A stretch of 64,000 nt of DNA from Ligula intestinalis (taxonomy: Eukaryota > Platyhelminthes > Cestoda > Diphyllobothriidea > Diphyllobothriidae), in assembly GCA_036362985.1 (NCBI GenBank), contig JAYGXS010000001.1, forward strand, positions 76,936,599-77,000,598, read 5' to 3'. Of this stretch, positions 19,560 to 31,804 are shown piece after piece. Under the pieces are notes generated by a model. The model made no database searches. It worked only from the letters and a program-made list of their open reading frames with translations, and was not told the DNA's origin. The stretch's first letter is position 1. Each line of letters opens with the position of its first letter. Made by a program: the position numbers and the translations under genes.

Positions 19560-20215
19560 GAATTCCGTTTGTTGTAACCTAGTGTGTTCCTGTGTCAACA
19601 CCGGTTATGTTCCCCCAGTGCGTGTTAGGAAGAGAAGACAGGATGGGTTTACAACTAGTACTTTACTGTTACTTGTACTAGTACATGAACTCTGGTTCCT
19701 GTGTCCAGTAGTCTCGTCTGGTCGTCGCGTGTCCAGCAGCAGCCTTCTCTGGCAGCGTGTCAACAACAGCGTCCCCATTCTGCTAGGGCCTCGCTATTTA
19801 AGGGGCAGTAGTCCTTGCTCGCCATTGGTTGTCCATTGTCATCGTGCGCAGGCTGCTTTCGCACGTCTGGCATTTGTCCTCGCGTGACCCCACTGTAGGC
19901 AGCAGTCCGGCTGCATGGCCATCTGACTCCACAAGCCTTCTTTGTCCTAGCCTGTATACGCCGGACGCCCTCACGTGACCTCGCACGGGTGACGAGATCG
20001 GCTCCTGTAACACCTCCCACTGTTCTAAGGTTGACTGGTCAGCGGTGCCCTCGGAGTGTCTGTGTCTCTGTCTGGGTGACGTGCCTTGTTCTCCCAACAA
20101 CATTTAAAAAGTTTTCTTTCCTTATTGTTTCAGTCTTAAGCGGCAGCCTTGAGTCAGCAGACAAGTTGCTGTTCGCTATGCAACGCTACTTTACCGGCGG
20201 AACATTACAACACTG
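19560..20215. other. GC-richer unassigned stretch
   Basis: Both strands are open for 86-136 codons here (for example 19477-19887 plus and 19798-20103 minus), which reflects higher GC content rather than coding; no domain or compositional sign of a secreted or membrane protein is convincing. Confidence 0.35.
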
Positions 20216-20217
20216 TT

Positions 20218-20282
20218 GGCAAAGACAAAGGAGACTGAAAAGACGGTTTCTAGCTCATTAGCCATCATCAGCCAGTCATATC
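20218..20282 (-). mobile_element. SINE 3' fragment, inverted partner
   Basis: Read on the minus strand it gives the SINE 3' part: ACTGGCTGATGATGG, a GCTAATGAGCTAG hairpin arm, then TCAGTCTCCTTTGTCTTTGCC. It abuts the plus-strand SINE that starts at about 20288, forming a head-to-head pair. Confidence 0.65.
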
Positions 20283-20287
20283 TAACG

Positions 20288-20450
20288 TTATGTGACTCAA
20301 TGGTTAGAGCTTTAGACTTCTGATCGAAAGGTCGCGGGTTTGAAACTCGGGTGGTGCACATATCTCACTGGCTGATGACAACTAGTGAGCCAGAAATGGT
20401 CATTTTCAGTCCTCCTTATTTTTACCGGCAATACTATTTGTCTTACCTAC
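20288..20450 (+). mobile_element. tRNA-derived SINE
   Basis: The 5' part resembles a tRNA gene: TGACTCAATGGTTAGAGC (A-box region, about 20292-20310) and GCGGGTTTGAAACTC (B-box region, about 20333-20347). A conserved 3' domain follows with a hairpin (CTGGCT at about 20358, AGCCAG at about 20387) and a TCAGTC tail. Spacing of the boxes fits an internal RNA polymerase III promoter. It encodes no protein and must depend on another element's RT. Confidence 0.75.
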
Positions 20451-20559
20451 CAGACGCTGCGCTCCCGCTGGCGGGGCTCGAGAGTGTGCCTCAAGGCAGA
20501 GCGGAATAACTGAGTTCCGCTGGCAATCGGTAAGCTTTCATCATCAGGGCGGAGCATGA

Positions 20560-21463
20560 GCTTATGGAGGTACCGTAAATGAAAAATAGTGTTTTGCTAC
20601 CAACTGCCTGGTCTATAACAGAAAATATTTGACTTAGTCCTGCACTAAAGAAGCAGCATAAATGATCTTTGACCTAGTCATTCAAATTCCTTTTTGTTTT
20701 TAAATAACCCCCCCCCTTGTGCCTTATACAATAAACCAACTTCAGTTTCTACAGAACTTTTTGACGGAGGGCGTGTGCTTTTGAATTTTCAATATGCAAA
20801 ATAAGAACTTCGAAAATGAGAGCATTAAAATATTTTTTCACTTAGAAGTATTTATGCATAAAACCTGAGTTAATTTATGTTGACAACTATTGCAAGTTAT
20901 TGTAAAAACACTAAGCACTCTCTTTTAATTTTTTTTCAATAAAAAATGACAAGATTTAACGTTGTGAAACATATTTGAAAGCGGGGCCGTTTAAAAGCTT
21001 TTCAGACAACTTCTTACAGTAGTTTCGTTGCAAAGAAGAGGAAGCGGTTCTTTACAACAAGAACCTGGGGCACGCATATTCGCTTCTATTCGTGAGTAGT
21101 TTCTTTATTGATTTCGATTGATCAATTTAGTCTTTCAGAAGTTAATTTGCCGTTTACACAACTGCCTTGCAAAATCTATTTTACATGACACTTGTGCCGG
21201 CTCTTTTCATGCAAAAGGCATCATCATAATAAAGAAAGAAATTATTCGATTTCTTGAAAGGCGAAGTTTATGCGGAATTACTTTGGCTAAGATAACCAAA
21301 GTACAGGTTAAAGTAGACGTGTGTAAAGAACCTCTCGTTCGTCAGAAACCCGTTCATCCCTTATTTTCTTCCTCGAAAGTTTTGGATAAAACATGGAAGC
21401 AGGAACCAACCGAAGAAGAGAGAGAGTTTCTTGTATTTCATTTCCGATAGAGTATTTCTTTCC
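20560..21463. other. Unassigned region
   Basis: A 110-codon frame (21118-21450, plus) is Lys- and Ile-rich and matches no family that I know. No other feature. Confidence 0.4.
20708..20716 (+). repeat. Poly-C tract
   Basis: Nine consecutive C bases. Similar homopolymer runs occur at 6635-6645 (G) and 25218-25229 (C). Confidence 0.8.
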
Positions 21464-21640
21464 ATTCTTACCATAAAACTAACCTTAATATCTATCCTAC
21501 ACTGAAACCTGACCTTAAATTTAACCTTTGCAATAACACTAACTCAAAACTTAACCAGAGCCGTAAAGATAAAACTAACCTAAATCTTACCCTTAATATC
21601 AAATCAAGTTTTCCTGGAATTGAACGCTAGCCCACGTGTA
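21464..21640 (+). repeat. Fragment of the telomere-like-core MITE family
   Basis: Degenerate CCTTAA/CTAACC units (about 21470-21600) are followed by a TTTTCCTGGAATTGAACGC stretch that corresponds to the conserved TTCC.GGAATTTG.CGCAAAGC block of the family near 47.3 and 32.1 kb. The outer inverted ends are missing or diverged. Confidence 0.5.
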
Positions 21641-21761
21641 AAATGCGACGTTCGTGTTATCCTTTCACATAAAAAAGATGTTCCGAAACAGAGGTATACA
21701 CGTCGGCAGGTTTTATGCTGAAATAGAGGACGCCGTATGAAAATGAATATCAGCAAAAAGC

Positions 21762-21793
21762 CGATCTCGATTAATCTTGATTAATTGAGATCG
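21762..21793. repeat. Near-perfect 32-bp palindrome
   Basis: CGATCTCGATTAATC is followed after two bases by GATTAATTGAGATCG, 15-bp arms with one mismatch. It could form a hairpin or bind a dimeric protein; function is unknown. Confidence 0.7.
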
Positions 21794-21799
21794 AACAAT

Positions 21800-24700
21800 G
21801 CCATGGACATGAGTACATGTTTTCGAAGAAGATTTGACTTTATTCTGAATCTCGATAAATAAGGCTCCTAAAAGTATCTAGAGAGCATTTAATATGTGTC
21901 GGTATTGATTACAAACAATATTGATGCAAAATATACATTTACAATAAGAAATAAAAATCAATACACTACTCAGAGTTCATTCAACGGGAGCTGGGAAACT
22001 GAGATTACTGCGTCTGCCAATTTTGTGTATAAGATCATCGGCATTGCTCATGAGATATCCCACATTGTATGTCACGGTATTTCTTCTGTTACGGTTTTAT
22101 TAACTTTACATTATCGCACGCCTCCCACAAAACAGACTCCATATTTAAATAATCATCATTTAAGTGCTTTCGTTAACAGCAACCTTCGCAGCAGCTCGTT
22201 TCACGACATAAATCCTCAAATAATTTTGGCAAGCAGACGACCTATTAAAATAAATGTTTAAGGGGCTGGTAGGATGGACATCAAGGTCATGTGACGGTGC
22301 AATATGATCTGCTTGCCCACGCAGTATTTGCATGGCACAGTACCTTTAAAACTTTCCCCACCGAGCCGGGCATCACGCTAAGGGTCAAATCAGAAAAATA
22401 TATAGTGCGTTTGTAATTCTTTGATTTTTTCATTCACATGCACTTAAGAAACATGTATAGACACTGAATGTACCTTAATTTATGGCAGTGATACAAAGCT
22501 TCTGTAACTATGTAACTCCATCAGTGTGACTGAATTACGTGAGCATAAATCAAGTAATGCTGCAGTGGAATGTTACAAATAGGACAAAGAATAATGGACG
22601 GACGGACGGAGCGAAGCAGAAGTGAGAATCCTTCAAAATGGGACATGGATTGCATCGTGGACGGTGATATCATTGAAAGACCAATATTACCGACTCAGTT
22701 AACGTAGTATAGACCAGAAGTAATAGAATGCGGTTTGATTAAAAAGAAGAAGTTGCTCATTAAAGTAGACATTTGAGAGACAATAAATTACATCACAAAA
22801 ATGAAGCCAAGACCCTGCGAAAGGTACTGGACAAGAAGGAACCCAAGACATATATGATAAATGCTTAACAAAACAGTACAAAATAATTATATTAGAAGAA
22901 AGCTGAATGAAAACTTTTACGTCAGTTAAATTGTCGAAAATTTAGGACGTCGAGGCCCAGCCGGTGAAAGCTACCATCATGTAGAAACGACAAAATTACC
23001 ATGCGCCAGATCTGTCAATGCGTCATAAGTAAAACCTTCATCAAACAACTAAGTCTCAAATTTCGAACTATGCATATTTAAACTAGTCTAACATGAAATC
23101 CTTTTTTTATGAAAGATTGCGAAAAAGCTCCCCATATACCTACCTTGGGCTAATGTGAATTTACTTGATAAAATGCGATTTGGAAATCATGGCATTAATG
23201 GTTCTTCATTCAATTGTGTATACACTTTTTTCCACTGTATTAGACTAAAAAGACATCCCAGAGCATTATTTTATTTCTTCCTACAGCAAATCAAATGGTC
23301 AATAGTTTAACTTGAAACCTTTTGAAGAATCCGGGACACGTCATTTGCAACACGTCATTTTGAATCCAGCCGATGAAACTATGAAGATTTTATTTTTGAA
23401 ACGTTAACATACTCAAAAACCCACTGGCATTCGTATATGTGAGGCCTTAAAGTCAGAATTGCATGGTAAAAACACAGGTTTAATACGCAGACCCAGACAA
23501 TTTTCGTTCATTCTCTCGAACTATGTGTGTATATCGCATTGGGTTTACTCTGCGCAACTCAAGTCCACTTCAAACCAATAGACGCTCTTGACAAGCTTTT
23601 AAACCATTTCTGGAATAGGTTCATTGAAACGTCTTTTAGCATTTAGAAATGTAAGTCTGTTCTTCTGGAACGCTCTTCAACGCCAGGTAGCCTCATCCTA
23701 CAACCGCGAGTAGACATTATAGTTATGCAATCCTAAGAAATGAGCACCGGCCTAGCTGAAATATACTTCTCCTGAAATTTAAATTGATTCCAGGTTAGTT
23801 CCTTATGGTTGAACGCTCCACTTGGGTAGCTCGGCAACGAACGCGAGAATGGCTATATTTTGAGAGCTTTCCCCCTACTCAAATACATTTAAAACTAAAA
23901 TACCACAATCAGTTTATAATGCGCTTTATGTTGAATGTCTCGTTTGGATTCGCAGATTTCTTCTCAGTAGACTATGGAGGAAAATATATCTTTATAAGGT
24001 AGTATAATTTCGCAACCGATGACTTCAAGCAAGGCGTTTAGTAGGAAAGGGAACAACTCGCAGATCGGCGCACCAAACAGAATACAAACTAAGAAAAATT
24101 GCGAATGATCAGAACCGTACCATGGTCAGAAAAAGTGTAGCAAACACATTAATTGTGACTGCTTAATCGGAAATGACATTTTCGCAATTGGAAGTTGATG
24201 GAATATAAGTCAGAAAAAGACATCTACATATTGCTGTGAATATTGAATAATAATAGACATTGCCATAGTGCTCAATGAATCATACCTAGAATACGCGACG
24301 CTAAAGATATAATGTCGCAACCAGAACCTGAAGGCTTTATAAAGTATACCTTGGTTGCTGCTGTTGTTGCCCTCTTCATAACTTCTGGACTCAAAATATA
24401 TTTTCTGTGGATGTACCAAAATCTATCATACTTGTGGGATCATTTTGTCTCAAGCCTATTTATTGGACTTTTTTAAAAACAAGACCTCATCGCCTAAGTA
24501 CTCGCTCGTCCAGGATGACCGCTGATGACCAGAATATTCATTAGCAAGTAATAACTATTCTGTGCTCCCTCTCTTTCTTACAAATATTGTTTCCGAAGCC
24601 TTTTGCAGATGATTGTCAAAGTTCCCTAAATATTTTCTTATTAGGTACGCAGAGAACACCGATAAATGTTATAGGTGAACAATCTAAAGGGACGGATAAT

Positions 24701-27700
24701 GATGTTTTTTATTGTTTGATGAATAAAATAAGCTACTTGCTTTCTTATGAGCCATCTTCATACACCCTGCCTATTTATAGGCGCGGTTCTATCATTAATA
24801 ATGCGACGCACAGTATCTTTACTGGCAGTGAAAATATTTGCCAAGAACTCACGCGACAACCCTTCTGTGGGCTCATTCCGCTTCTGTTCAAAGTCAGTGG
24901 CAAGTAGAAATTATCCGTATACATTTATAGCACAACGGATAGAGGAAAGTGACAGAATGTCGTGGTGTTCCTTGCGCATTTCTTTACTTCTCGGACCTCC
25001 TAGGGCGATGAAGTAAATTATTGTCAGATTGCTCTGGATTTTTTTGGAACAAATTTCCGCCAAGTTGCAGCTCAACCTTTCTAAACGTGAATCTGCTCCG
25101 CGTTTTTGAAAAAAAGTGATTTTACATATTTAGCCTCACCTGATCTCTACAAAAATAAGGTCCCCCTTTCCCTGTTCCGAAGGATACTTTGTTGGAGCTT
25201 CCATGCCTACAGTAATACCCCCCCCCCCCATTGCACGACGCGCGCAACGGTGCGACCTTAGCCTGTGACACTCAGCGACATATAATACGTCTCTATATAA
25301 GGGAATGTTGGCTTTCAACTAGCATCATCCCGCTTTTCTTGAATCAAACGGCGTTTAAACAGTTTCTCTGTCAGAAAAGGTCTGTTGTGCCTTGTAGTGC
25401 TTTAAAGGCGAAAATGGCAGTAATTGAGGTATTCCGTAAAAATCATCCAGATTCTAGCCGAGACCTTTCGTTTGTTGCGTCACGTGCTTTACAGCTAATT
25501 AAAATTATCACTCTTTTTTAAAATTTACCGTGCTATGTAAAGCTCTGCTTTCGACTTTAACTTCCCCATTTCCAGTTGCAAGAATGTAATTCTCCGTAAG
25601 AAAACCACAATGCATTAGTTTGCTGCAGAATCTTTCCACGAAATATTTCATTTGCGCAGAATCTGTCTTAACTCAATGAACGTTGCTTAAACTATGTTCT
25701 TTAAGGGGATTTCGCTTCAATGGTTTATAAAATACCATTCAGAACTAAAACCCAGTCTCTGGTAAGCTCTTCGGCAACATTTCCTCAGTTACATGTTTCA
25801 CTTAAAAGTGCATCGTGCATTTAGCGGACCATCTTATGGGTTTCATCATTCTCATTTTGTCGTGGTCGGTGGTCGGTTTTGTTTTGAGCTGTGAGATGTT
25901 CTTTCTCCTAGTAAATATTTTGTTAAGTAATCATTGCTTCCGAAATTCTGTAAGCTTATAATTTTCTCTACTTCTCAAGTCACAAAGAAGAAATTTTAAT
26001 CTATATTATCATGAGTGAATTTAAAATACATTCTTAAATTTGTCAGGAGCCTTTTTCTTGCATGTAACTGATTCAGGGCAAGCTGTCGAAATGTATCCAT
26101 TACTGTATCCAGTACTAAACCACTAAATTGGAGCTTTAAGTGATGAAACATGAGCCAAAACGATTCAGTAGGCTAATCCCTTATATGATACAGTGTCATG
26201 GGAAGAGCTTTTAGGAGGTTAAAAGGGATGAATTTATTTCCTTCAATTGCGAAACAGACTTGGGTTTTCAATATATAATGTATAATTCTGGTTTTGACGC
26301 CTGATATATGTTATTTCTAGGAGGTATCTGATTAAGTTTATGGTCAAGAAAGAAAATCTTTATAACTGAGTAAGTTCAATTCAAAATAACACGCTGCGAA
26401 CTATGTGTCCCATATTCGTCAAAAAGTTCCAGTTGAAAGTATAAACTATGTGCTGTATTTTGACAGGAAGTAAAAAGTACTTTGTAGTGTTTATTTTCAG
26501 TATATTACACTGAAGAAACTTTATGTTCAGTGGAATTATGACCAATATGACCGTATTTTTTTCCAAAACGAATCTGTTCGGGTTAATCTATTTGACTATA
26601 TAGGAAAATTTGCCCCGTAGCCCAAAAGACAGAAGTCAGTGAAAGGCGTGTTAAAGAACTATTATTTTCTTTTGTTCTTACTTACGAAGCGTTGAGTAAT
26701 CTGGCGCATGGCAATTTTTATACTTCTAGATAATGTTAGCTTCCCTGACTGGAGCTTACTATTCCGAATTTGCGACTGTCTGAATGAGTTTAGGGTTGTA
26801 ATTCACCTTTCATCTAATATACTTATATATTATACTGTTCTGTTAAACACTTCTCTCATATGTTTTAAGTTCCTTCTTCACCTGTCCTTTTTGCACTATT
26901 ATTGCTACTTTCTTATGACGTAACTGATGGTATCTCAAATTTTTGCGTCAATTGACATTTCCTTTTTCAATGTCACTGATTTTTTCGTATTTTTGATATA
27001 CACTATATTGCTTACGCTGTTTGTATTAGTCTATCAGTGACATCAATTCCCACGATAAAGGCCAAATCTCAATTTGAAAAATCTATAAAGCCGTTTCACG
27101 GCCTTCGTCCACTATACCTTTTCCCTTTTTTAACAAAGCCCGACATCTGTTTTTGTTTGATGATCGTGTAATCTAGTCAAACTGATGTGATTGGATCATT
27201 GCAGAGGCCTTTTATTGCCGCCATAACTTTATATACAGCCTGTATACATATCTGTTTCTTAAATGTATGCTAATGAAAGGAACGCACCGACTAGAAGCCG
27301 TTTCTGCCGGGCTGACCCTTAGTGGGAGGTCCGACTCGTTAAAAGAAGTTTTGAAGGCGATATTGCGCGCACACTGTGTGGGCTGACAGATCAGTCAGCA
27401 CCGCCAAACCTTCCCTCAGCTATTCGGCCTTATTTTTCTTAAGAGACGAACTCAGTCTGCCTAACATTTTCACTCTAAGATCTGACTGTACCTTTGAACA
27501 TTTTGTCTTAATAGTTCATGTGCTTGCAGAATTATTTAATTTTTTGTGTCGTAACACGTGCCGCAACGGCTCTTGAGAAACGGTTTTACCATAAACCCTT
27601 TAAATAGGACTAGTTGATTAAAAGTGTGGCAATCAACTTATGTTATTAGAACCGTAACAGAAAAAATACTGTGACAACCAGTGTTGGATATCTTACGTGA

Positions 27701-28084
27701 AGCACCGCTAAACATATCCACACACACGGTACACAACTTTTTCCCCTAATCATGAGTATAAACTTGTCTTATTTCCCCAGCCCGTGTTTTCCTCGCCGGC
27801 ATAATTGAAAGAGTCGTGGTTGGTGAACTGATTTTAATTTATTTGTCATTCCGAATGCCAATATGTCATCTCAGATTTACAGTAAATATAAACGCGCATG
27901 GTTGTTGTCAGTTAGATAATTTAAGGGAGCATTCATTTTTCCTTTCTTTCATTTATACAGTGCCCTCAATCTCAGCATGAACCTTGCGCACTTCTAAGTT
28001 TCTGTTTTATTTTTAAAATATTATATGAACTCCACATTTTACCGATGGTCTTGTCCTCAATTTCAGGAAGATTTGTTGAATATT
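21800..28084. other. Long AT-rich region without supported genes
   Basis: Over 6 kb with only short ORFs; the longest (21896-22261, 121 codons; 24587-24907, 106 codons) have no recognisable domain. A GGAC tetramer run lies at 22593-22608 and a 12-base C run at 25218-25229. It may be intron or intergenic DNA; the sequence alone does not say. Confidence 0.5.
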
Positions 28085-28129
28085 TATGTTTAGTTTTTGC
28101 CTTACGGCTCAGTTTGAGTTTGAAGCTAG

Positions 28130-28185
28130 AGATGCGGTTAAGATAGAGTTTATGTTAGGGTTAGTTTGAAGTTAATAATAATAAC
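28130..28185 (+). repeat. Short degenerate TTAGGG-like stretch
   Basis: GGTTAAGATAGAG and GTTAGGGTTAG units resemble the core of the MITE family at 34.4 and 47.3 kb. Inverted ends are not visible, so this may be an eroded copy or chance. Confidence 0.3.
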
Positions 28186-28199
28186 TAAGCTTTCTTTTG

Positions 28200-29360
28200 G
28201 GGTTAGAAAGAAAGGAGATACCCTTTCAGAAATTTAGCTCAAGACCATCCCTCTTCATGAGTTGACTCCTGTTCCGTTGTTTTAGCGAGAACTTTTGTGA
28301 GGGACAATAATTTGTAAAGGGGATTTTGACAAAGGAGAGGCTTCCTGCACATAAAGCAAAACATCATTAATGTCAGGGTCCAGTAAGTCTGGAATCGTCA
28401 TTTGGCCCTCATAGATCGAATCCGGACTCCAATTATTTGGCTTTAAGTTTTTTGATTCCGATGAAAATGTAGCTCCAGGTTTTAATGGAAATTGCTCATT
28501 CCTATCTCACCTTACGATCACGATAAATGGGTAAAAATCCCCTTCGGACACAGCCACTTGCCATTTTTGCGCTATTTCCTCTGTAATGGAAACTTTTTTG
28601 AGCACAACAGATAAACCGTTGGACTCTTTTGCGCGAGTAGTCTCCTGCTGAAAGTCACAGAATTCAACTGAAACATATTCATTGTGATTTGAGTTGCTCC
28701 TTACAAATGCGGTTTCAACCAATCTACTGTTAGGAGTTCCACTAGGTGTCGATTAACCTATTAAACACCAATATGTTAGTACGGGAAGAAGAGGACGAAT
28801 GTTTGATTTCCGAAAATAGATATGGGTATTCGAGTGGCGAGCGGCCAGCACAAAACTATCATTCTTCTTCCATTTATATTATAAAACTTCAAGGCATTTT
28901 GCCGAAGTCATTGTCTTCTGCTTACTTAGATAATCACCTATTCTAAGGATACAACGTTCAGAAGGTTTCGGCTCTGTGTGTGTATTTTGGTTTGGTGTGC
29001 AAAAACTTTCTAGTTCTGTCAGTGCATCAAGCAATTAGCCAATGAAATCTTCTGCTTTGCTAGGTTCATAAATGTTTCCTTCGCTTTACACTCCGTAGTC
29101 GTATTATTAATCAACTTGTGAGTGTTAAAAGTACGAAGTATTACAGAACGGACACAACTTTCCTTATTTTAGCGTGTTGGCTGATGTGTACTACTGGACC
29201 ATTTGGAAGCTGACAGGACTTTTGTATAGCCGTAAATTGATGCTTATACATTAATTCTTCTCTTCAAGCATCGTCTCTAGTGTACGCACAAACCAAACCC
29301 TTTAACACTCGTTGCTGATCGGTCAACGTTCATCGGTGACTGTCAAAGCAAAACCATCCA
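28200..29360. other. Unassigned region
   Basis: Short ORFs on both strands, nothing recognised. Confidence 0.45.
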
Positions 29361-29367
29361 CGCGCTC

Positions 29368-29808
29368 CTAGGATTGTTGAGTGGGAGTAGAGCAAGGGGT
29401 TTGCCTCCACAACATGAGGATGCGTCCTACGCGAGGAATTGCGTCGAAAATCTCGTCAGTTCGTTCTGTCAGCGTCCGACATTCGCTATTGTTAACCAAA
29501 TTATCTAGGAAAAAGTTGTTGAAACGATTCATTGAATCGCCCGCCAATGGAGCTATCCAACAAGCAGTTTTTAGTAGGTTTGTGACACTAGATCCTAAAG
29601 ACACACAATTTTTAAGTCCCCAAGCAGAGGCGGAAAGGAAAGGCAGTGCTATTTGTGACAACGCCTTTGAAGAGCAGTGGGAAAATAGACTGTCCGGCAA
29701 ACGCATTTCATGCCAACTTTTGACGTGCAAAATGTTGGGCACAAGATTCAGCATTGCTATTTTGTCTAGTCGTGTTGCCAGGGTCAGACCTTTCAGACGC
29801 TGCAGCAA
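29368..29808 (-). pseudogene. Possible non-LTR reverse transcriptase C-terminal fragment
   Basis: The 146-codon minus frame contains SQIALPFLSASAWGLKNC at residues 51-68, resembling the Q(A/S).LP....GGLG.R block in the thumb region of many invertebrate LINE RTs, preceded by a helical stretch as expected. The two Gly of GGLG are not kept and no catalytic motif is included. The opposite strand is also open for 180 codons (29381-29923), so the open frame itself is weak evidence. It could be a decayed retrotransposon end, or an uncharacterised exon on either strand. Confidence 0.35.
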
Positions 29809-29864
29809 CTGGCATCCACCCCAACATGCAACATCACTTTGTTACAACAGTCTGTCTCGTGCCG

Positions 29865-30310
29865 CGAGGAAGGACAGAGAAAGGGTGAGAGAGCGAGGGA
29901 GAGAGAAAGGAGGGGTGGCGTGAACCGTGTTGCGTCTTCGAGGGATGGCCTCGGACGTTCACACTGCCAGGGCAGACGCATTTACGCGCACCCCACCGAT
30001 CGCTTACCTCTAAAATGGTTGTGCGCGTGCGAAGCCCACGTGTTAGCCACTGTTAATTGGCCGCAATCGAGACACCAGGGTGCGCGATCGGAATCACGCC
30101 AATCACGCCACGGCACGGTTGCTATTGGCAGGGCAGAATAATCGCGGCCTGCACCATCGTCCCCCACCTACACAGTGTGCACGGCCCCTGCCGCCGCAAT
30201 CACGCAACCTTTGCGAGCCGGACCATTCTAAATGGCCACATTTACCGCTCACGAGCGTTCAGCGGTCAGACAGATTTCGCGTCTAGAAAAAGCTGGCTGT
30301 TCTCACCGGA
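29865..30310 (+). promoter_or_regulatory. CpG-rich, promoter-like region upstream of a secreted-protein exon
   Basis: A purine tract (29869-29920) leads into sequence markedly richer in CpG than the surroundings (for example CGCGATCGG, CGCGCAC, CCGCCGCAATCACGC). Two CCAAT-type sites are visible: GCCAATCACGCC near 30100 and TATTGGC (reverse orientation) near 30124. No clear TATA box. It ends about 170 bases before the ATG at 30480. Promoter function is inference. Confidence 0.35.
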
Positions 30311-30479
30311 ATAAATGTGCACCTCATCACGATGGTTGACTTTATAGTTCTGTAACCCACCGACAAAGGCGTTCTGCCCCGCTCATCGCACAGTCGTAAA
30401 CCAGATCCCCTGTCTTCACAGAAAACAGACAACGGAGATTACTAGTCAACTGTTGCCTCCTTTTTCCTATCTGTAAAAC

Positions 30480-30773
30480 ATGGTTATTCTCACACCGGTT
30501 CTACGCATCATCATCATTGCCCTTATTTGCGCCAGCATGCACCTTGTGAATGGCTGTATAAAGTCGTCCATGCACTATCGTTCCCAGTCTCGCACAAACT
30601 CACGCGTCTTCATTCCGGACGAATATCTTCCAATGCAGAAGGAGCGCAGCTTGGATGGCAGTGGTCCACTGGAGCCTCAAGATTATCAACTTACCATACC
30701 TTCACCCAAGCTTGTTCGTGTGGACAATGTCAATATTCAGTTTGAAAATGAAGAGGCACGTTGGATGACCAAA
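30480..30773 (+). CDS. First coding exon of a putative secreted protein (partial gene)
   Basis: The frame encodes 98 residues before a consensus splice donor (AAA|GTGAGT at 30774-30779), and reading on gives a stop soon after. Residues 1-25 form a classical signal peptide: a short N-terminus, a hydrophobic core RIIIIALICA, and a small residue before the likely cut after Gly25, leaving Cys26 as the first mature residue. The rest is hydrophilic, with many Ser, Pro and acidic residues, and no membrane segment, so the product is likely secreted. There is no dibasic processing site or Cys pattern that I can assign to a hormone family, and I do not recognise the protein. A pyrimidine-rich TGTCTTCACAG about 60 bases upstream could be an acceptor, so a 5' non-coding exon is possible. 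Downstream exons were not found in the window. A chance ORF remains the alternative. Confidence 0.45.
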
Positions 30774-30779
30774 GTGAGT
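30774..30779 (+). other. Candidate 5' splice site
   Basis: GTGAGT directly after the codon AAA fits the metazoan donor consensus and ends the secreted-protein exon. Confidence 0.45.
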
Positions 30780-31804
30780 TTTCTTTTATATGGTTACAGA
30801 AACGGTGATGGGCATTCGTTAGTAACATAGTGATCACTTGGTCTTCAGCAGGATATGCAGAATTTTCCTAAGACTGCCTGCTGACACTAAAGTTCCTACA
30901 CGGTAATATAACTATTTAGTTTGAGCTAAAGACGACCTCCCTGAAAGCACTCTTCCAATGAGATTTTTTCAGTTCAGTTTTATTAAGAGAAATGTAGGCG
31001 AACACCTTTTGAGTAAGTCTGAGTTTTATATCCCGATAGATCAGCAATCTTGCTAGTCTATTGCTCGGCCTATTTTAAATGAACCGCGAATATAGTGACT
31101 ACACACATCTACACAGCGGCATTGACTGCGTCCAAAGCGGGCTAGGTGTGAAAAAGTGTTAGTCTAGTACAAGTGATACAAGAACGTAAACTTTTAACTT
31201 TTCTTCCCGTCTCTCTCTACCTCCCCCCTTCCTCTCCCAACATACGAGATTTCTTGCAGTTAGATTTTGTGCTCACTTAGCCAACCTAGTCTGCCAATTA
31301 CGTTTGTTCAGAGTGGTTCTTAAATGCAAGCTTTCAAATTCGATAATGATCTTTTCTCCCCCTAAAGCTATCGCGCTCTAGGATCTGGGCGTTCGAAGCG
31401 TCCTTTTTTCACAACTCCTTCCAGTATTACGCAGCATGCAACCGATGGCGCAGTCTATAAAAAACGATTAAGTATTGAACCTTCTAGTACATTTGGAAGA
31501 TATACATTGAGCGCGACGAGGGTGATCAGCCAAGAAATGTTGGCCGTGTCTGATGGCAATTAAAAATGCATAAATAGTTCTTCCAATCTTCCTTGAATTT
31601 TTCGATGTCCCAATCTCTATAAGCCATGTTTGCTGCCCATAAGCAAACTCTGTTGCAACATTATCACGCCAGTATTTGCATAAATTTTGAAATGTTGTTA
31701 CTTGCATTTGGTATTTTTAAAACTTATATTACACATGTGACCATGCTTCCAGAATTCTCCTTAGATGAAAGAGGTATTCACATTAAGCGGTTATTTTACA
31801 GATT
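30780..31804. other. Putative intron or intergenic DNA
   Basis: If the 30.48 kb exon is real, this is the start of its first intron. A CTCTCTCT/CCTCCCCC pyrimidine stretch is at 31205-31240. No exon is identifiable. Confidence 0.35.

Noticed and set aside
19477..20103. Overlapping frames of 86-136 codons on both strands.
   Set aside because: They reflect a GC-richer stretch and begin inside a mini-element; no domain or splice context.
20487..20548. TTTCATCATCAGGGCGG resembles the inverted end of a pseudo-LTR.
   Set aside because: On the minus strand CTGATGA is present but no GAAA follows a stable stem, and no further similarity to the arm is found.
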